A stretch of DNA of 64,000 bases from Montifringilla adamsi (lineage: Eukaryota; Chordata; Aves; Passeriformes; Passeridae): assembly GCA_017590115.1 (NCBI GenBank), contig JAGGNK010007559.1:5354020-5418019 (forward strand), read 5' to 3'. The notes beneath the pieces are model-generated. The model was not told where the DNA came from and made no database searches. It was given only the letters and a program-made list of their open reading frames with translations. A program made the translations under genes and the position numbers. Shown one piece after another: positions 23,100 to 36,000 of this stretch (position 1 is the first letter of the stretch; each line of letters begins with the position of its first letter).

Positions 23100-26090
23100 C
23101 TGTTTAAAATTGTCTATTCTTTAGGGTGAGCCATTCATATCAGATCGGCGCAGACCTTGCTAGGTCATCTTTTGATTTATCTTCCCTCATACAAGAAAAG
23201 TAGTTTGAAAGTTAATGATAAAACTTCATCGGCAATGATTTCTTCCTAGAAAGAGTAGGGTGTAAGCACCTAAAACTCCATCAAAGAAGGGAAAGATCTC
23301 ACAAACTACATGTCTAAATGCACTGGGAAAACTTCAAATACTTTAAAAGAGCCTCCTTCAGAATGAACACTGCCTCGGGATGTTTGCATCACATCACTCT
23401 GGTTCTAAAGCTTTATTTTTATGGATTTTTCATCGCTTGCCTCGGCTTTGAGATTTTGTAAAGGAACTGAATTTTAAAAGCTCTTTATGATTCTTCTCTT
23501 TAAAATTTCTAAAAAACCCAACCTCCCTAATCCTTGGACATATTTATGTATAAGTTATGTGTACAAACTCCAGTCACATGCACTGACTCCTGTGCTTAAG
23601 GCCAGCATTACTTCTATTTCTAATCAAGATACACACAGTAACAATGAAATAATGAAGTCTGGTAGCATCAGCTGTACACACAATAAAACAAATATCACTG
23701 CTGCAGCCCTTAGCACTGGAGAACCATGCAGGTTGATTTGCAGCACAGCACAGACCCTAAGGATCAATGGCTTTGTAGATCTGTACAGGAAAACAAAAGA
23801 CACAGGAAGCACTATTTGCAAAATTAATCTCGTATCTTGCCCACTCTTACCATGTCTTTAAAAGGATTTAGAAGTTTCCCCCTTTATTAAAAAATCTTTC
23901 AGAATGGCAAATTACAGATCACAAACAATGGAGCAATAATACGACACTTAGCTAGGGAGAATCCACAGCACTAAATGATTCTTTTTGTATCTCAGACACC
24001 ACTTGGGGTACTTACTAGTTCTGGTAATTATCGTAGCACCAAAAATAGAGTAACTTCTATATTTGCACAGCAGTATCTCGGAATGCATAGAATTTACATT
24101 AAATTCCAGCTGTAATATAACTGTAAGGGCTGAGCAGTCTTTCTCAGAGAGTGAAACTTAGCTGGGTTAGGAACACATGGAATGGAAGAGATTAAATTGC
24201 ACACAATTGTTGGTTATATTAAAACAATTAGTCAAGGCATAAATAGAAATACAATTAAAATAATAATAATATGTCATATGCATCTCAAGGAATTCCAGCA
24301 GAATACTTTGAAACCTTATCACAAAATGGCTGGTACAGATTCAGAGGCACAATTTAAATATTCAAAAGGAAGGAAGACCATCCTGTGATCCAGGGACCAT
24401 ATTTCAAAATACCCATTCACATTGCAAAGAGATCACAGCAGGGGATGTGGCAATAATGAACAACTGGGAAGAGTTCTGCTCCCACTGAACCAAGGCCTAT
24501 CCTCCAGCATTCTCCAATTACTTCCCCAGGCCTCAGAAGAGCTCTCTCCTATGCAGGCATAAAATCTGAAGTGCAGCAAAACAACTTGAACTTGCAAAGG
24601 CATATTAAAGCAGAGCTGAAAGGCTGTTAGTCAAAAATCAAGATTTATGGGCAAAGACCACAAATTAATATAGAGTGCAGTATCCAAGGGAGATACTTGA
24701 AGGGATTTGCCAGGTAAGGAAGATCATTAATCTTACACTTGCCAGACTGGAGGAGTGCAGGTGGTTCAGATTCACACCAACAATTAAGAGTCACTGTCCA
24801 GATACCTTGGAAAGGAGAAGCCCTAAACTCTACCTCGTCCTCCAGAACTGCTTAAACATCTTATACTAAATAGGTTTTTCAAGCAAGTAGCGGTCAGGAG
24901 AGAGCAGCAGTCTTCTCCTTGGCTCTGCCCAGAGCAGTCTGCTCATGCGGGAACAAGGATTCCTGTCCCACAGGCTTTGGCCCAGCCCAGCTCACACTCA
25001 AAGCCTCCACCCCAGTTACTCCCAAATCTGCCAGGGAGGAGACAAAGGTGATGGCACCACAACCAAAGCAAGGAAAAAAAGAGCAGTGACCCACAGCAAA
25101 AGGGCTGGGTTGCAGAGCGAGGTTTCCAACCCAGCAGAAAGCCCTTGAGGACCAGGGTAAGAGGAGTTAGAGACTCGTTTGCTGAACAAACTCATTTGCT
25201 GTGCCTAAGTCCAGGTCATCTCAGCCCAATGACTAACTTGGTTACCAGCAAGTTTAGTTTGGAAGTCCCGGCATTTCCTTGAAGCACAGCTGATTCTCTC
25301 CAACCCTGCAGATGGGTATATTTACATAGGGGCTCAGCAACAATTTCATGCGTGGCCTAAATGACAAATGAGAAGGTGGACGTGAATCATTTATGCTCAT
25401 TACAACCCTTTTTACACTACTATAGTTTCCAAAAATATTAACAACAAGTGAGAGTTGATGAAAAGGTTGTGGAAACATTTGAGTGATTTTATTGTGTTTA
25501 TAATATATAGTAGTAGTAACATGAAAATATCAATGTTTAATAATTATTTTAGCAACATGTGCTATAAATTATAAATGGCTGACTATGCCATAGAAAATAT
25601 GCATAATGTTTTCAGATATTTGCTAAACATGTGCTGTAACTTTTAGAAAAACTATTAATAACAGAGTGACCAGGGTAAAAAAGTTTCCAGACATGTTCAG
25701 AAAGCAAGTTCTAACTAAACAAAAAAAAATTTTAAAATTAAGTAAATACAATTACAGTGGTCTCTGCCGTACTGTAACTGTTTAATGAGTCTTTCTTTCT
25801 AAGCTGCCTGGAGATACTGACTACTCCAAATACAGCATTTGGAGAAGAAACAGGATAAGCTCTCTAATTGTTGTTGTCAGCTACCAAGCAACTTCTCAAT
25901 TCCAAAGTTCTATTCTTAAAGACAAAATACTTATTGGGAAAAAGGTATTTTAATGACAGGCAATGTAATGATTTTTGTAGTGTTTTTGTTGAGCAAAATA
26001 ATGTTTTCTTCCCAGTGTGCAGGGATTAGTAAAAGTGTGTTTTAATTGCAAAAGTCTTCTCAAAGTAAAAATCTCTGCCTTATTATTGGT
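23100..26090. other. No gene seen; unique AT-rich sequence
   Basis: No supported exon or mobile element. The part around 24880-25160 is somewhat more GC-rich but shows no splice-bounded reading frame that I can defend. Confidence 0.5.
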
Positions 26091-26373
26091 TATGAGGGTC
26101 ATGCCTCAGGTTTTAGCTTTTATATTTTTCAGACTCTGTGCTGCTTTAGTGTGTGGGTCTGGGCTTCGTATAAGGGGATGGTGAGATCTCTGCACAGAGT
26201 AGGGAGACAAAACAATTCCTTCTCTAGCTGGGGACCCAAGGACAAATGATCCAAATCTCAGGCCCAAGAGCATAAACAACCTGGACTGAAGAGAGAAAAA
26301 CAAGAAGGATGGGACTGCATGGCCTGGAGCTGGAATTGGACAGTGAGCTCCAACATGCTAATGGACCAAAACT

Positions 26374-26379
26374 TATAAA
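26374..26379 (+). promoter_or_regulatory. TATA box of the 26-kb LTR
   Basis: TATAAA in the context acttataaaagtgtgag, about 115 bases upstream of AATAAA. Confidence 0.7.
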
Positions 26380-26492
26380 AGTGTGAGACCTCATGACCTC
26401 ATTGTCCATTTTTGTGACCATTTTGGGTTCACCTGGGGCATAGCCCTGGCTGGGCTCTTGTGCTGCCCAAGGTGGATCTGTTGAGGCCTCCT

Positions 26493-26498
26493 AATAAA
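26493..26498 (+). terminator. AATAAA signal of the 26-kb LTR
   Basis: Exact hexamer in the context cctaataaatccctgc. The sister LTR at 59.7 kb has lost it. Confidence 0.7.
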
Positions 26499-26569
26499 TC
26501 CCTGCTTTATTCTTTAGCTTTGTCTAGTCTCTGTTCTAGGTCAGCCTTCACAAGGCATCAAGGGTATTT

Positions 26570-29500
26570 GGTTGATTCAGGTGGCTACTTATAAAGAGAA
26601 TACATCAATATCTAAAAAGGGATTAAGTCCAAAGTACTCACATTTTTCCCTTGTTAGGTGTCACTAAAGGAGAGAAATCAGCTGCAGCTGTTCTCCAGTT
26701 CATCACAGTTAATTTAGGCACATTTATGCAAAGGTGAGACAACTGGTTAAAAAGAAACAACATACATTCCCTTTCTCTTCCATGAATCTCTTGATTTTCT
26801 AATATTTTAGGCGGTGGAACCCTAAATGAACACAGAATGTTCATTATTGCTGGCCCAGCCAGCTGAGGAATACAGAGCAGTTACTACTGCTGACATGGAG
26901 ACCAGAATTATTTCTCTTTAGGGAGTAGTATTGCTCTGAAAAATAAAAATAAACGAGCTAAAAATATGGGAGAACATTTTATTTCTCTAATGAGGAACAT
27001 GAATACACACACCTGTGCATAGCTCTCTCCAAGCCCTCCCAACAAATGGACTTGCTGTTGAAAGAGCCTGAGTCCCTTTACAGCTCATGGGTCATATTGT
27101 ACTTCATAATAACTCCAGCCTAGGCACAGCTCTGCACTCATTTGACTCCTTCAAAATAATTTTTTTTCCCTCTGTAAAGCTCCTGTCTGTATTCCATGGT
27201 TAGCAAACACCACGCAGCGTGAGCATATAATTGTCAAGCCCATCCATTTACCTCAGTTTGGACTCTGTCAGAGTCTCTGTCAGAGCCTCAATGCCTTGGT
27301 AAAATTTTGCTTCATTTCCTGGAGTAAATTTATTCTTAAGGCTGCTTTCTCTACCTGCTCTCTGATGACACAATTACCTGGAGGGGGGACAAAACTTCTG
27401 CAATAATTGGAGCAGCTTCATAAACCAGAGCCTAAATTACCTGAATTCAAATATATACAGCATCAAGGAAATTGTTTGCAAGCATAAAATTTCATTCCAA
27501 TCTGATCTATCGATTGTGCACTTACTCCAAAATTCAATTAACCTGCTGCCTGCAACAGCTCTGCACAAGTGCATAAAACTAAATTCATGGGTAATTGTTT
27601 GCAAGATCAGGTCAGTGATTCATCCACATTAAGCTGTTCAAAACTGAAAAGCTTGTGTGGGTACCAATGCCAAGGGCTTCTACCTTCCATGTACAATTAT
27701 CACTGATGCCTCCCAGTTTGTCTTCACTTGTTCAGTGAAAAAGATGCATATTTACAGAATTTAAATGAAAGTTAATGCATCTTCCACACTAAAATTATAC
27801 CAGCCCTGTATTCTTCCATCTGGATCAGAGCAGGCAACTCCATTCATGTTCTATTTATATGAAACCTGTGCAGAGAAATGACAGGAAGAGAGAATCAAAA
27901 GGGGAAGAATGGCACAAAAGAAACATTTTGCACCTGTTCTCAACAAGAAAAGATTTTTTTGAAAATCACATATTTCAGTATTAATCTCTCAGTTTCAGAC
28001 AAGCACAATTTGCTTGCCTTTCTGTCCTTAATTCTACACCTAAATATTACAAGAGAAAGTTTTTCAAAAATGAAGAAATTAAGGTTATCTTCTAAAAAAT
28101 GCAAATGTTTCCTGCTACTTATTTTCTAATTGTCTCTGTACATGCTCTAGGTTGCATGAAGCCTTCCTGTGTAAAATTAGCAGTAATCAGTCCTCATATT
28201 GTAGCACTGTGCAACTCCTGGGCAGGAAAGCCTAAGTGAGTTCCAGATCCCTAGGGGTCAGGAAAATAAAGATTTCTGCCAGCAGGCATTGGGTTTCAGA
28301 TTTACTCTGCCAGGGCACTGCCATATATAATCAGCATTTGCCAACAGTAGCATTTTTCATAAACACAGCAATTATGAGAATTTCAGTCACCTCCTGAAAG
28401 AAAAAACACAAAAATGCTATGGTGTTCATACTGCTGATGTATCCAATTGTATTTTCTGCACCCCAAACATGTCAGCAGACAGCTGAGGAATCAAAGTAGT
28501 GCCCCCATACCTATGATTTGCATCCCACAGTGAATAACCCCATCAGGAGGACTTTGTGTGTCCCTGATCAGGAACTGAGCATCACAAAACTCTCCTTAAT
28601 TTACAAAGCATTGCAAAAGCATTGTTCCACTTTGTCGGGTTTTTTGTGTGTGGTTTGAGAGCATCAGGCTAAATACATGTTATTGCTGGTTGTTTATGAT
28701 TAAACACAGTGATCTACATGTACTGCACATTTTATTTGAAAATTAGAGAGCAGTAAACAACCTTACTGCTTATTGCACTTGTAATTCCAGAACTGGTACG
28801 AGGATTTCTCACTAATGTCAATAAACATTTATTGCATGTTTCACTGTCCATCTCATCAGAATGGGGAATCATTTGCTTATAATTACCAAGAGGAAAAGAA
28901 TGTAGTTATCCAAGCACAATGACTTCAGAACAATCTCCCTGGCAGCTCCAGGAGCACACCTTGATGAATAACTCACCCCTTATAACAGCACTGGTTGGCA
29001 ATACAGCCTCCATTGTTTTACCATGTCTCACTCTTTACTTTTAAGGACAGAGAGACACTTCTCAAGTCTACTGCTAGTTTCTGTGTGTGACCTTCTGCAG
29101 CGGGAACAGAACTCAAAACAGATGGTGATAAAGTTGCACAGAAGATTTAAGTTATACTCTGATCTTGAGGTCAATCTTGTTTTCAAGAGCTGTTTCAGCT
29201 TCTCACAAAAAACCAATCCACTTCTCACAGGAGCTAATAGGAATCTTTCAGCTTTTTTCCACATGGTCTGGATTTATCTTCAGTTTACTTGTTTGCTACA
29301 ACATACAGTAAAAAAGGACCACAGTGTGTTGTAGTTTCAGTGATCTTCCTTAAACATCCAAAAGCAGATAGTGAGCTATGATGTAACTTTTGTTAGTATG
29401 TTTCGTTGGTATATTTTGTTGTACAAAGAGTTATACCAGCACTACACAGTGTACAAAATATTCTATACCTTGAACAAGCAGCAGAGATCCCTACAGCAAA

Positions 29501-31485
29501 TCTGAAAACATGGGATTACCACAAAAGAAAGTACACCAAACACCTGGCAATGGAACAAAATGGCTATAGAAAGATGAAGATCACCTTCAAGGAATTATCG
29601 CCTAAATGCTCCTCAGTTTTGAAAATTATAGCTGCATTTCTTACCCTGTCTTCCACCCAGATCTTTCCCACCTAGTGACAGAGTAATGGAAATATTCTGT
29701 ACATTGCAACCAAAACAAAGTTCTTGACCCCAGTAAGCTTTGTTACTGGAAAAGTGGTGCAAAAGTTCCCTGGAGGTCTCCCAAGGTCTCTGTTATAAGA
29801 GCGCTATTGGATTTGCAGTGAGAGACTCAGCAGGATAAAGACAATAAATTAACTAGATTAGATAAAATAGTCGGACATCCTCTCTTTTGAAAGAGAAAAA
29901 ATAATCTAATTGAAAAAAAAATTAGAAAATAAATGACATACCCTGGGCACAGTCCCAGCAGAAATTGCTGAGGCTGATCTTTTGAATCCTTTCATTTCTG
30001 CAGAAGAGGAATAATTTCATATTTGGAAGTTTCTGCTAGCTTCTGGGAAACTAGATTAATTGCACAGTCCCAGTTTCAAGATCAAAAATGTCCTGATGTT
30101 AGTGCACATATTTTTTTCTTTTGGATTATCTATCCCTTGCTGTTCAGATAAATTTCATAAACTAGAAACTTCTTGCCACTTTATTGAAGGTGATACTCTG
30201 GATAACTTCAAGACTGCTGAGAAGATTCCTTTGCCATTACTTTTATTGCTTGTATTTCTTAGGTGGTACCTACAGACCAAGCCAGGTTGATAGGAAATTG
30301 TGTCAGGAGCTGCACACACACAGCAGGGAGAGGTCCTGACCCCAAGGGATTTTTAAACCACAGTGGAGGGACGGAACCTGGGCTTGAGGTATCAAAATAC
30401 ACACATACCCCCATGTCATACAGTACCTGGTACAGTTTTTGCTCTCAAGAACTTTGAAAGGTTAAAGGGAGCAGCTAAAGAAGATAGAAAAGGGAGTAAT
30501 TTATTGTCCTGGGGACTAACTGTAAGACACAAGGCAGGAATGGAAAGGGAGATTATGGATAGGACAGTATAAAGCAGGGACAAAGGACACTCAAACTGAA
30601 ACAAGGTCTCTAAAAACCAATAGGGTCCCTGCTTTTTAGCTCCAGTTCTCTCCAATTCTCTTGTCTAGGTCATCCAAGGAGAAGGAAAGTGATGCACAGA
30701 CCCCAGTGCTGCTGCAGTGAGTATTTACTCTGTACAGTCCTGGACTGCCACTATACCATTGCTGCTAGAGTAAGTCTTCATGCAACTGCACACAACTTGT
30801 GCTAGTTTATATTAGTATGACATCTTAATCTCTCCAATTCAGTTCTTGCTCTCTTCAGCTACAGTGTTTCAGTTTTTTCCAGAACTGTCAGAACTAGATG
30901 AAATAGTATAATTTTTGTCAAAAAAAAAAAAAAAGCAATTATGAAACTCTCTTCTGCTTTGAATTTTTAACCAGCACCGCAGAGTCTTTGAGCAGTTGCC
31001 TCAAATTAGACTTAAAATGAACCTTTCATAACTGCAAGCTTTGATAAATTCTGTCCTGTTCTGAGTTTTATTCATAGTCCCTTATTTTAGCTAGTGGGAA
31101 CAGGGAAATCCAATCTGCCTATGAAGATGCCATGAAAAAAATTGCACTGTGTGATTCCTCCATCTGCCTGACAAGCCCCTGGGGTGCTCCAGGCATCTGG
31201 GGGATCATCCAAGCAAGACTCGTGGACACCCAAGACTACCTGCTGCAGGATCTTTCAGGTTCCCTTAGAGAACAAATAGCTGTAACTAATTATTATATGC
31301 CTAAATCAAATAAATGTTGCACAGTGGAGTTTATACTTCTGTTCTTATGCCATGAAAGCACAATGCAGCTAGGCAGTGCCTCTCTGTGAGAGGCTAGGCA
31401 ACACTAGGAAGTTTTTCATGTTAATACTTGGGCTGCTAATGGAATAACCCCTCAAGATTTTAGTTTCCACATTCTAAGCCCACTT
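26570..31485. other. No gene seen; possible conserved non-coding part
   Basis: No gene or mobile element is supported. The part at about 27230-27720 is uniformly AT-rich, free of simple repeats and dense in homeodomain-like ATTA/TAAT cores, as many vertebrate conserved non-coding elements are. This is only a hint and needs alignment. A-run at 30920-30934. Confidence 0.4.
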
Positions 31486-31495
31486 GCTTGCCTTT

Positions 31496-32199
31496 TGTCT
31501 TGGTTTGAAAAGACAGGTGTCTGCTGAGGAAGGCAGGAGTCCCTCTTGAAATGGAAAATGTAAACTCCCTCCCTCCAAATTATTATAATTTTGGAATTAA
31601 GGGGCTCTCAGGCAAAAATATGGGAGTAGGAATAACAGTTTTGTCAGGAAAAATAAAAATGCAGTAATACAAAACAACACTGTCCAAGTCACAATATGAC
31701 CTGACACCCTGTGGGTCAGGGTGCTGGCAGCAGTCCCATTCAATGGTGGCTGCAGCCCTCCTGCAGTGACAGGAGAGAGCAGGGATCCTGTACAAGGGTG
31801 GAGTTTTCCTCTGAAGGTCCAGTGGTGGTGTAGATGGGCCTGGTCTTCCTCTAAGAATCCAGTGGGAAAAAAAGCTGCTCCTCTGGGAATCCAATGGGAA
31901 AAGGCTGCTGTGGTGTTCCAAACCTCAGATCATATCCAGGTAGGAATGCTTGGCTCCTCCCCCTGGGCGGAGCATCTCCCAATGGGATGATGGAATTTTA
32001 TCAGCCATGCAGTGACACTCAATGGCCCATTAACAGAAGATATTTCCCAGAGGGAGGATTGGTTGAGGAAGAGATAAAGAAAACTGCCCCACCTGGTTTT
32101 AACAGGTGGCCCAATTAACAGAAGATAACTGCCCCACGTCTAATAGCTGGCAGTAGAATACACATCCCTGGCCACACCCAGCATTTGCAACCTACGACA
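31496..32199 (-). mobile_element. Solo LTR, ERVL-type, exact 5-bp target duplication
   Basis: On the plus strand it begins TGTCTTGG and ends CTACGACA, giving TG...CA ends with TGTC/GACA inverted. A perfect five-base duplication, ccttt, lies at 31491-31495 and 32200-32204; five bases is characteristic of ERVL integration. The sequence resembles an LTR family I associate with passerine genomes. I infer minus sense because the end reading CCAAGACA on the minus strand looks like the U5 end of that family, but I find no clean TATA/AATAAA pair to prove it. The minus-strand open frame inside (31583-31921) is LTR sequence, not a gene. Confidence 0.9.
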
Positions 32200-32555
32200 C
32201 CTTTGCAGTAAAGAGAAGAACACCATGTCATGGATTGCACTGATATATGAGCTGCCATCATCATCTAAAGACATATTTTCAGTGCAATTTCTTGGCCCTG
32301 ACTACTGAACACCCAGCTTGTCCTGTAGGTCCTTGCAATATTGGATATAGGCCAAGAGCACACAAATATTTCTAGATCACAAGGCAAATTTCCACAAGGG
32401 CTTAGGGTTCAACACTTTCCTACTCATTTAAGTGGCTCCTCAGCCGTTCTTTCAAACCTCTTGATTCCCCCCTTCTTTCCCTTCAACATTTACCATAAAA
32501 AATTGTTCTTTTCTGGGTACAATGCCAAGGCTCACATTTCCCCAAGTGTTGGTCA

Positions 32556-32948
32556 TTCATCAAACCTAAATGCTTGTTTTCTTTCCATATCTCATGAGGC
32601 TAAAGCCAAGGAAGCTTTTATACCCTTCATAATGCAGTTCCTGATCCCCACAAATCTTCGGCTTCCACCAGTCCTGATCAATACAGCACTGAAGTTGTCA
32701 CTGCCCATGTATTTGTGCAAAGCTGCTGCTGACCTTACTGCTGTTCCATTCCCATCTGCTCCACCAACAGTCCCTATAAATCAATTATTTATCAGATCCA
32801 CTGGGACTTCAATACTAATTGCAATAAGATTTGTGGCTTCTGGACCAAAATGAAGTCCCATAACACAAAAAGTTTTCTGTTCATACCTCATTTTCCAATT
32901 TCTTTTGAAGTCCTTACAAAACAGCCAGACCCCTGAAGGGCTGAGATC
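32556..32948 (-). pseudogene. Unidentified broken coding relic
   Basis: On the minus strand one frame stays open for 131 codons from 32948 to 32556 with only two stops, both TGA (32783-32781 and 32594-32592); about seven would be expected by chance at this composition. The translation has balanced, protein-like composition with Gly/Ala/Arg-rich and amphipathic stretches. A coding-like frame continues upstream to about 33000 past another TGA. The opposite strand is also open for 170 codons (32341-32853), a common by-product of former coding sequence. I do not recognise the protein. It lies just upstream, in minus sense, of the 31.5-kb LTR, but that LTR has its own exact target duplication and so is not obviously part of the same unit. 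It could be a pseudogene or an old endogenous viral fragment. Confidence 0.4.
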
Positions 32949-33059
32949 TCATAGCTCTTTGTCAGCACTTACTGAAATTATGCCGTACACAATGAGAAAT
33001 CCAGTGTTAGAGGCAAGAAGATGGCATTATCTTCTTCCTGAGTGCCATGCCAGCTGAGC

Positions 33060-36000
33060 CCTCAGGGCTTTATTTCCCACCATCTGTAACACCTCTATAC
33101 TCTCTCTTTCTATTCAGCTCCGTGAGGATCTTCTCACACACTTTATGTTGAATATGTTGTCTCAGATGCTTTGAGTTTCTCTCCAGGACTGATCTAAGCT
33201 ACCCATGTTGCACAAAATACTTTGTATTTTGTTTTTCAGAAATATTAGTAGCACTCACCATTTCTGTAAGGAAAACTAATTCAACAGAGAGAAACCTCAG
33301 CAGTGGGAATGAGGAGGCTTTTAAAAATTTGAGATAGCCTTGTAGATTCCACACTGCATTCTTCCATTTCAGTCTGGTTGCAGTAACATGGAAAAAGGGT
33401 CTCAGTGGTGAATTACAACTCATCTATACAACCCCTATGTGAAAATGTATTCTTATAGTCTCATAGGCACTACTGTATTAGCTTTGAGCAACCTTCAGGT
33501 ATAAACAATTCCATTAATCATCAAGTTGTCTACAGCAAATATCCCTGAACAGCACAAGAAACTACAATTCCCTTACTGGATACAGAGGAAAAAAGTCCCA
33601 GTTTGATACATTAGGAATTAGAATTGGGAGCCTAGCTGGGATGGAGTGGAACCCATCCAAAGACCCAAAAAAAACCCAATTCCCATGAGAATCCCAACAT
33701 GAATTTTCTTTTGAAACACTGACTTCTGTAACCTAAGGAGAATTAAGCACATACCAGGTCTAAATTCCAGCCAGGACATGGGACATACACAAAAAAAATC
33801 TGTCTTTTCCAGAATGTCCTTCAGCCATCCGTAAAGCCATAAATAGCTTTTATGCTATTATAAATAAATAGCATAAATATTAGCACTGGATAATTTGGCA
33901 AAGACAAAGGTACATAACTTGCTAAGGGAAAAACACCAATTGGTGACATATAAATATTGCTTTGACCCTGGGGTCAAATTTCTGAGAAACTTCTGAATTA
34001 CAGAAGAGTTTGACTACCTAACTCTCCCTAGTTTAAGGAAATAGAGGCACTTAGGGACTGGAGCTGTAGAAAGCCAGGAAAACTGCCCCAGGCATGTTTT
34101 GCACAGCTTTTGCATCACTCCAGAATGGTTGCTGCTATCAGAGCAAAGCCAGCTACTAAAAGCACTCTCAGCAAACTTTTCCCTGCCTCTGCAGGAATTA
34201 AGTACACTTACCTCACCAGCTTCCAAAGCCACATGAAGCAAACCAGATTATTTTGGGATGAGCGTTCTTGCATTACAGCCGCCGCTGCTCAGTGTAACCG
34301 CAACAAACAGGCTTTTTTTCATTCCCTAAAACCATTATCATAGCTGGGCTGCTGATTCATCACAGGCCTGGGTGCAACATGTTCCCAGCCCAGGTCCCTT
34401 GCAAGAAAAGGTCTGTGACATGTTGTAGGAAATGCTGCATTTACTGCTTGTTTTTCTGAGCACTGTAGAGCTCCACAGAGGAGCGTGATGCAAAACCTGA
34501 AAGGGCTTCTTATATTTTCTTATCAAATTCCATAGTTCTCAGATGTACAGTACAAGGAGGACATATTAATTTAATTCATGGCAAAATAAAAGATTTATCA
34601 AAAGCCACCAAGGATTAAGAGAATCAGCCTGTTGTGCTAACACCAATTCATCTCTCCCACACTCAGAACACCAACCATGCTAGAAATAAGTGATAGTTTT
34701 TCAGCAGTAATTTGCTTTCATTTAAAATACAGACTTTTTTATCATTATAACTGTCTAGAACCCAAAAGACGCCGTCCATTATAGAACTAAATACTCAATA
34801 TTTATCTATACAAGAGAGATCATGCACTTTTCTTGACACGCTTTAGGACTGTAGTGGATTTTAGGACTTGAGTCTAACAGGGGATGTCAGTGCATCAAAT
34901 ACTTGAGGCTTTTGCCAGAGCAATGAACAGTGATGCATTGGTCTCATTACTGTCAATAAAATCACAGAGAGCTTTGATAAAGGTCTCAGTATAACAGGGA
35001 AGAGTTAAGGAATGACCAGCTCTTGAGCTGGGTACATAAAGGATGCCAAAAGTTTCAGAAGAGGGAAAATCAATGATTTTTCTAACTGGCTAACAGGGGC
35101 AGATGCAGTGCTCTACCAGCAATATTTAGGCTGTTGCTGAAACAGAATTTTAGTCCTGTTAAGTTCCCAAGCAATAAGTGATCACAGATCAGCAGAGATG
35201 CTGCACTTGGACAGCCAGGACTGAAGGGGTAACCCACTTGACAGACCCTCGGCTTCTGAATGACTCTATCAAGTCAAATAAGAGAGATGCAACATATTAA
35301 TAATTAGTTCTAGCATAAAGTATGGGAAACATTCTGACCCGTATTAATATTTTGCCTAAAGTGATGTGCAGCCTTTTTCTGTCATTCTATTTAATACACC
35401 CAAGGTCCAGCTCCTGTTCTTGCTGCCAAAACATCTCTAATCTGTTTGTACCCTCCCCCTGCCTTCACAGAGCTTATTTTAGAGTTTGCTCTGTAAAGGA
35501 GAAAACCTCACAGAGTCTCTTCATAATTCTTAATAGTAATTTTTTTATCCACCTTTTCATCCCACCAACTTGTCCCTGTTGCTAAGTAAATTTTACACAT
35601 ATTAAAAAAATGAGTTTGCGAGCTAAGAAACGAAAAAGCATTATCACCAGATAACCTAAAGGATGCAACAGAGACCAGCTGCCTACAAATATGTTAAGTT
35701 TGTGGTTTAAACTTTGTTTATTGACATGAAAACATTGGGACTTTTTGCAGCTGAGAACAGATATAAGGATGCAGTGGACTCACCACTTTTAGCTCTGTGA
35801 AATTACCAGTGTGTCTCTTTTTCAGTATCAATGTGAAAAGCACATATTTGGTGTATACATATCCAGCACAACAGTGTTTCTAGAAGAAAGCAGGGCAATT
35901 ACAGCCTTGAGCTGTCCTGCAATTTTATATTTAAACGTATGAAATACACTCTTCCAGTTTAAGAAATCATCTATAAATTGCCAATCAAATCACTCCCGGA

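Larger units (their letters stand above)
26099..26560 (+). mobile_element. Solo LTR, family A, exact 4-bp target duplication
   Basis: Begins tcatgcctcagg and ends cacaaggcatca. The first and last bases form an inverted repeat matching its sister copy at 59.7 kb; here the expected TG start is mutated to TC. It is flanked by a perfect four-base duplication, aggg, at 26095-26098 and 26561-26564. A TATA box (26374-26379) is followed by AATAAA (26493-26498) on the plus strand, so the sense is plus. Four-base duplications are typical of gammaretrovirus-like (ERV1) integration; that class assignment is inference. There are no flanking internal genes. Confidence 0.9.

Noticed and set aside
30290..30670. 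Possible LTR with a tataaag motif near 30570
   Set aside because: No TG/CA ends, target duplication or AATAAA in a consistent order could be found.
31583..31921. 112-codon minus-strand open frame
   Set aside because: It lies inside the ERVL-type LTR.
32556..32948. Mitochondrial insert explaining the TGA-only stops
   Set aside because: AGA/AGG codons occur in frame and the translation does not look like a mitochondrial membrane protein.
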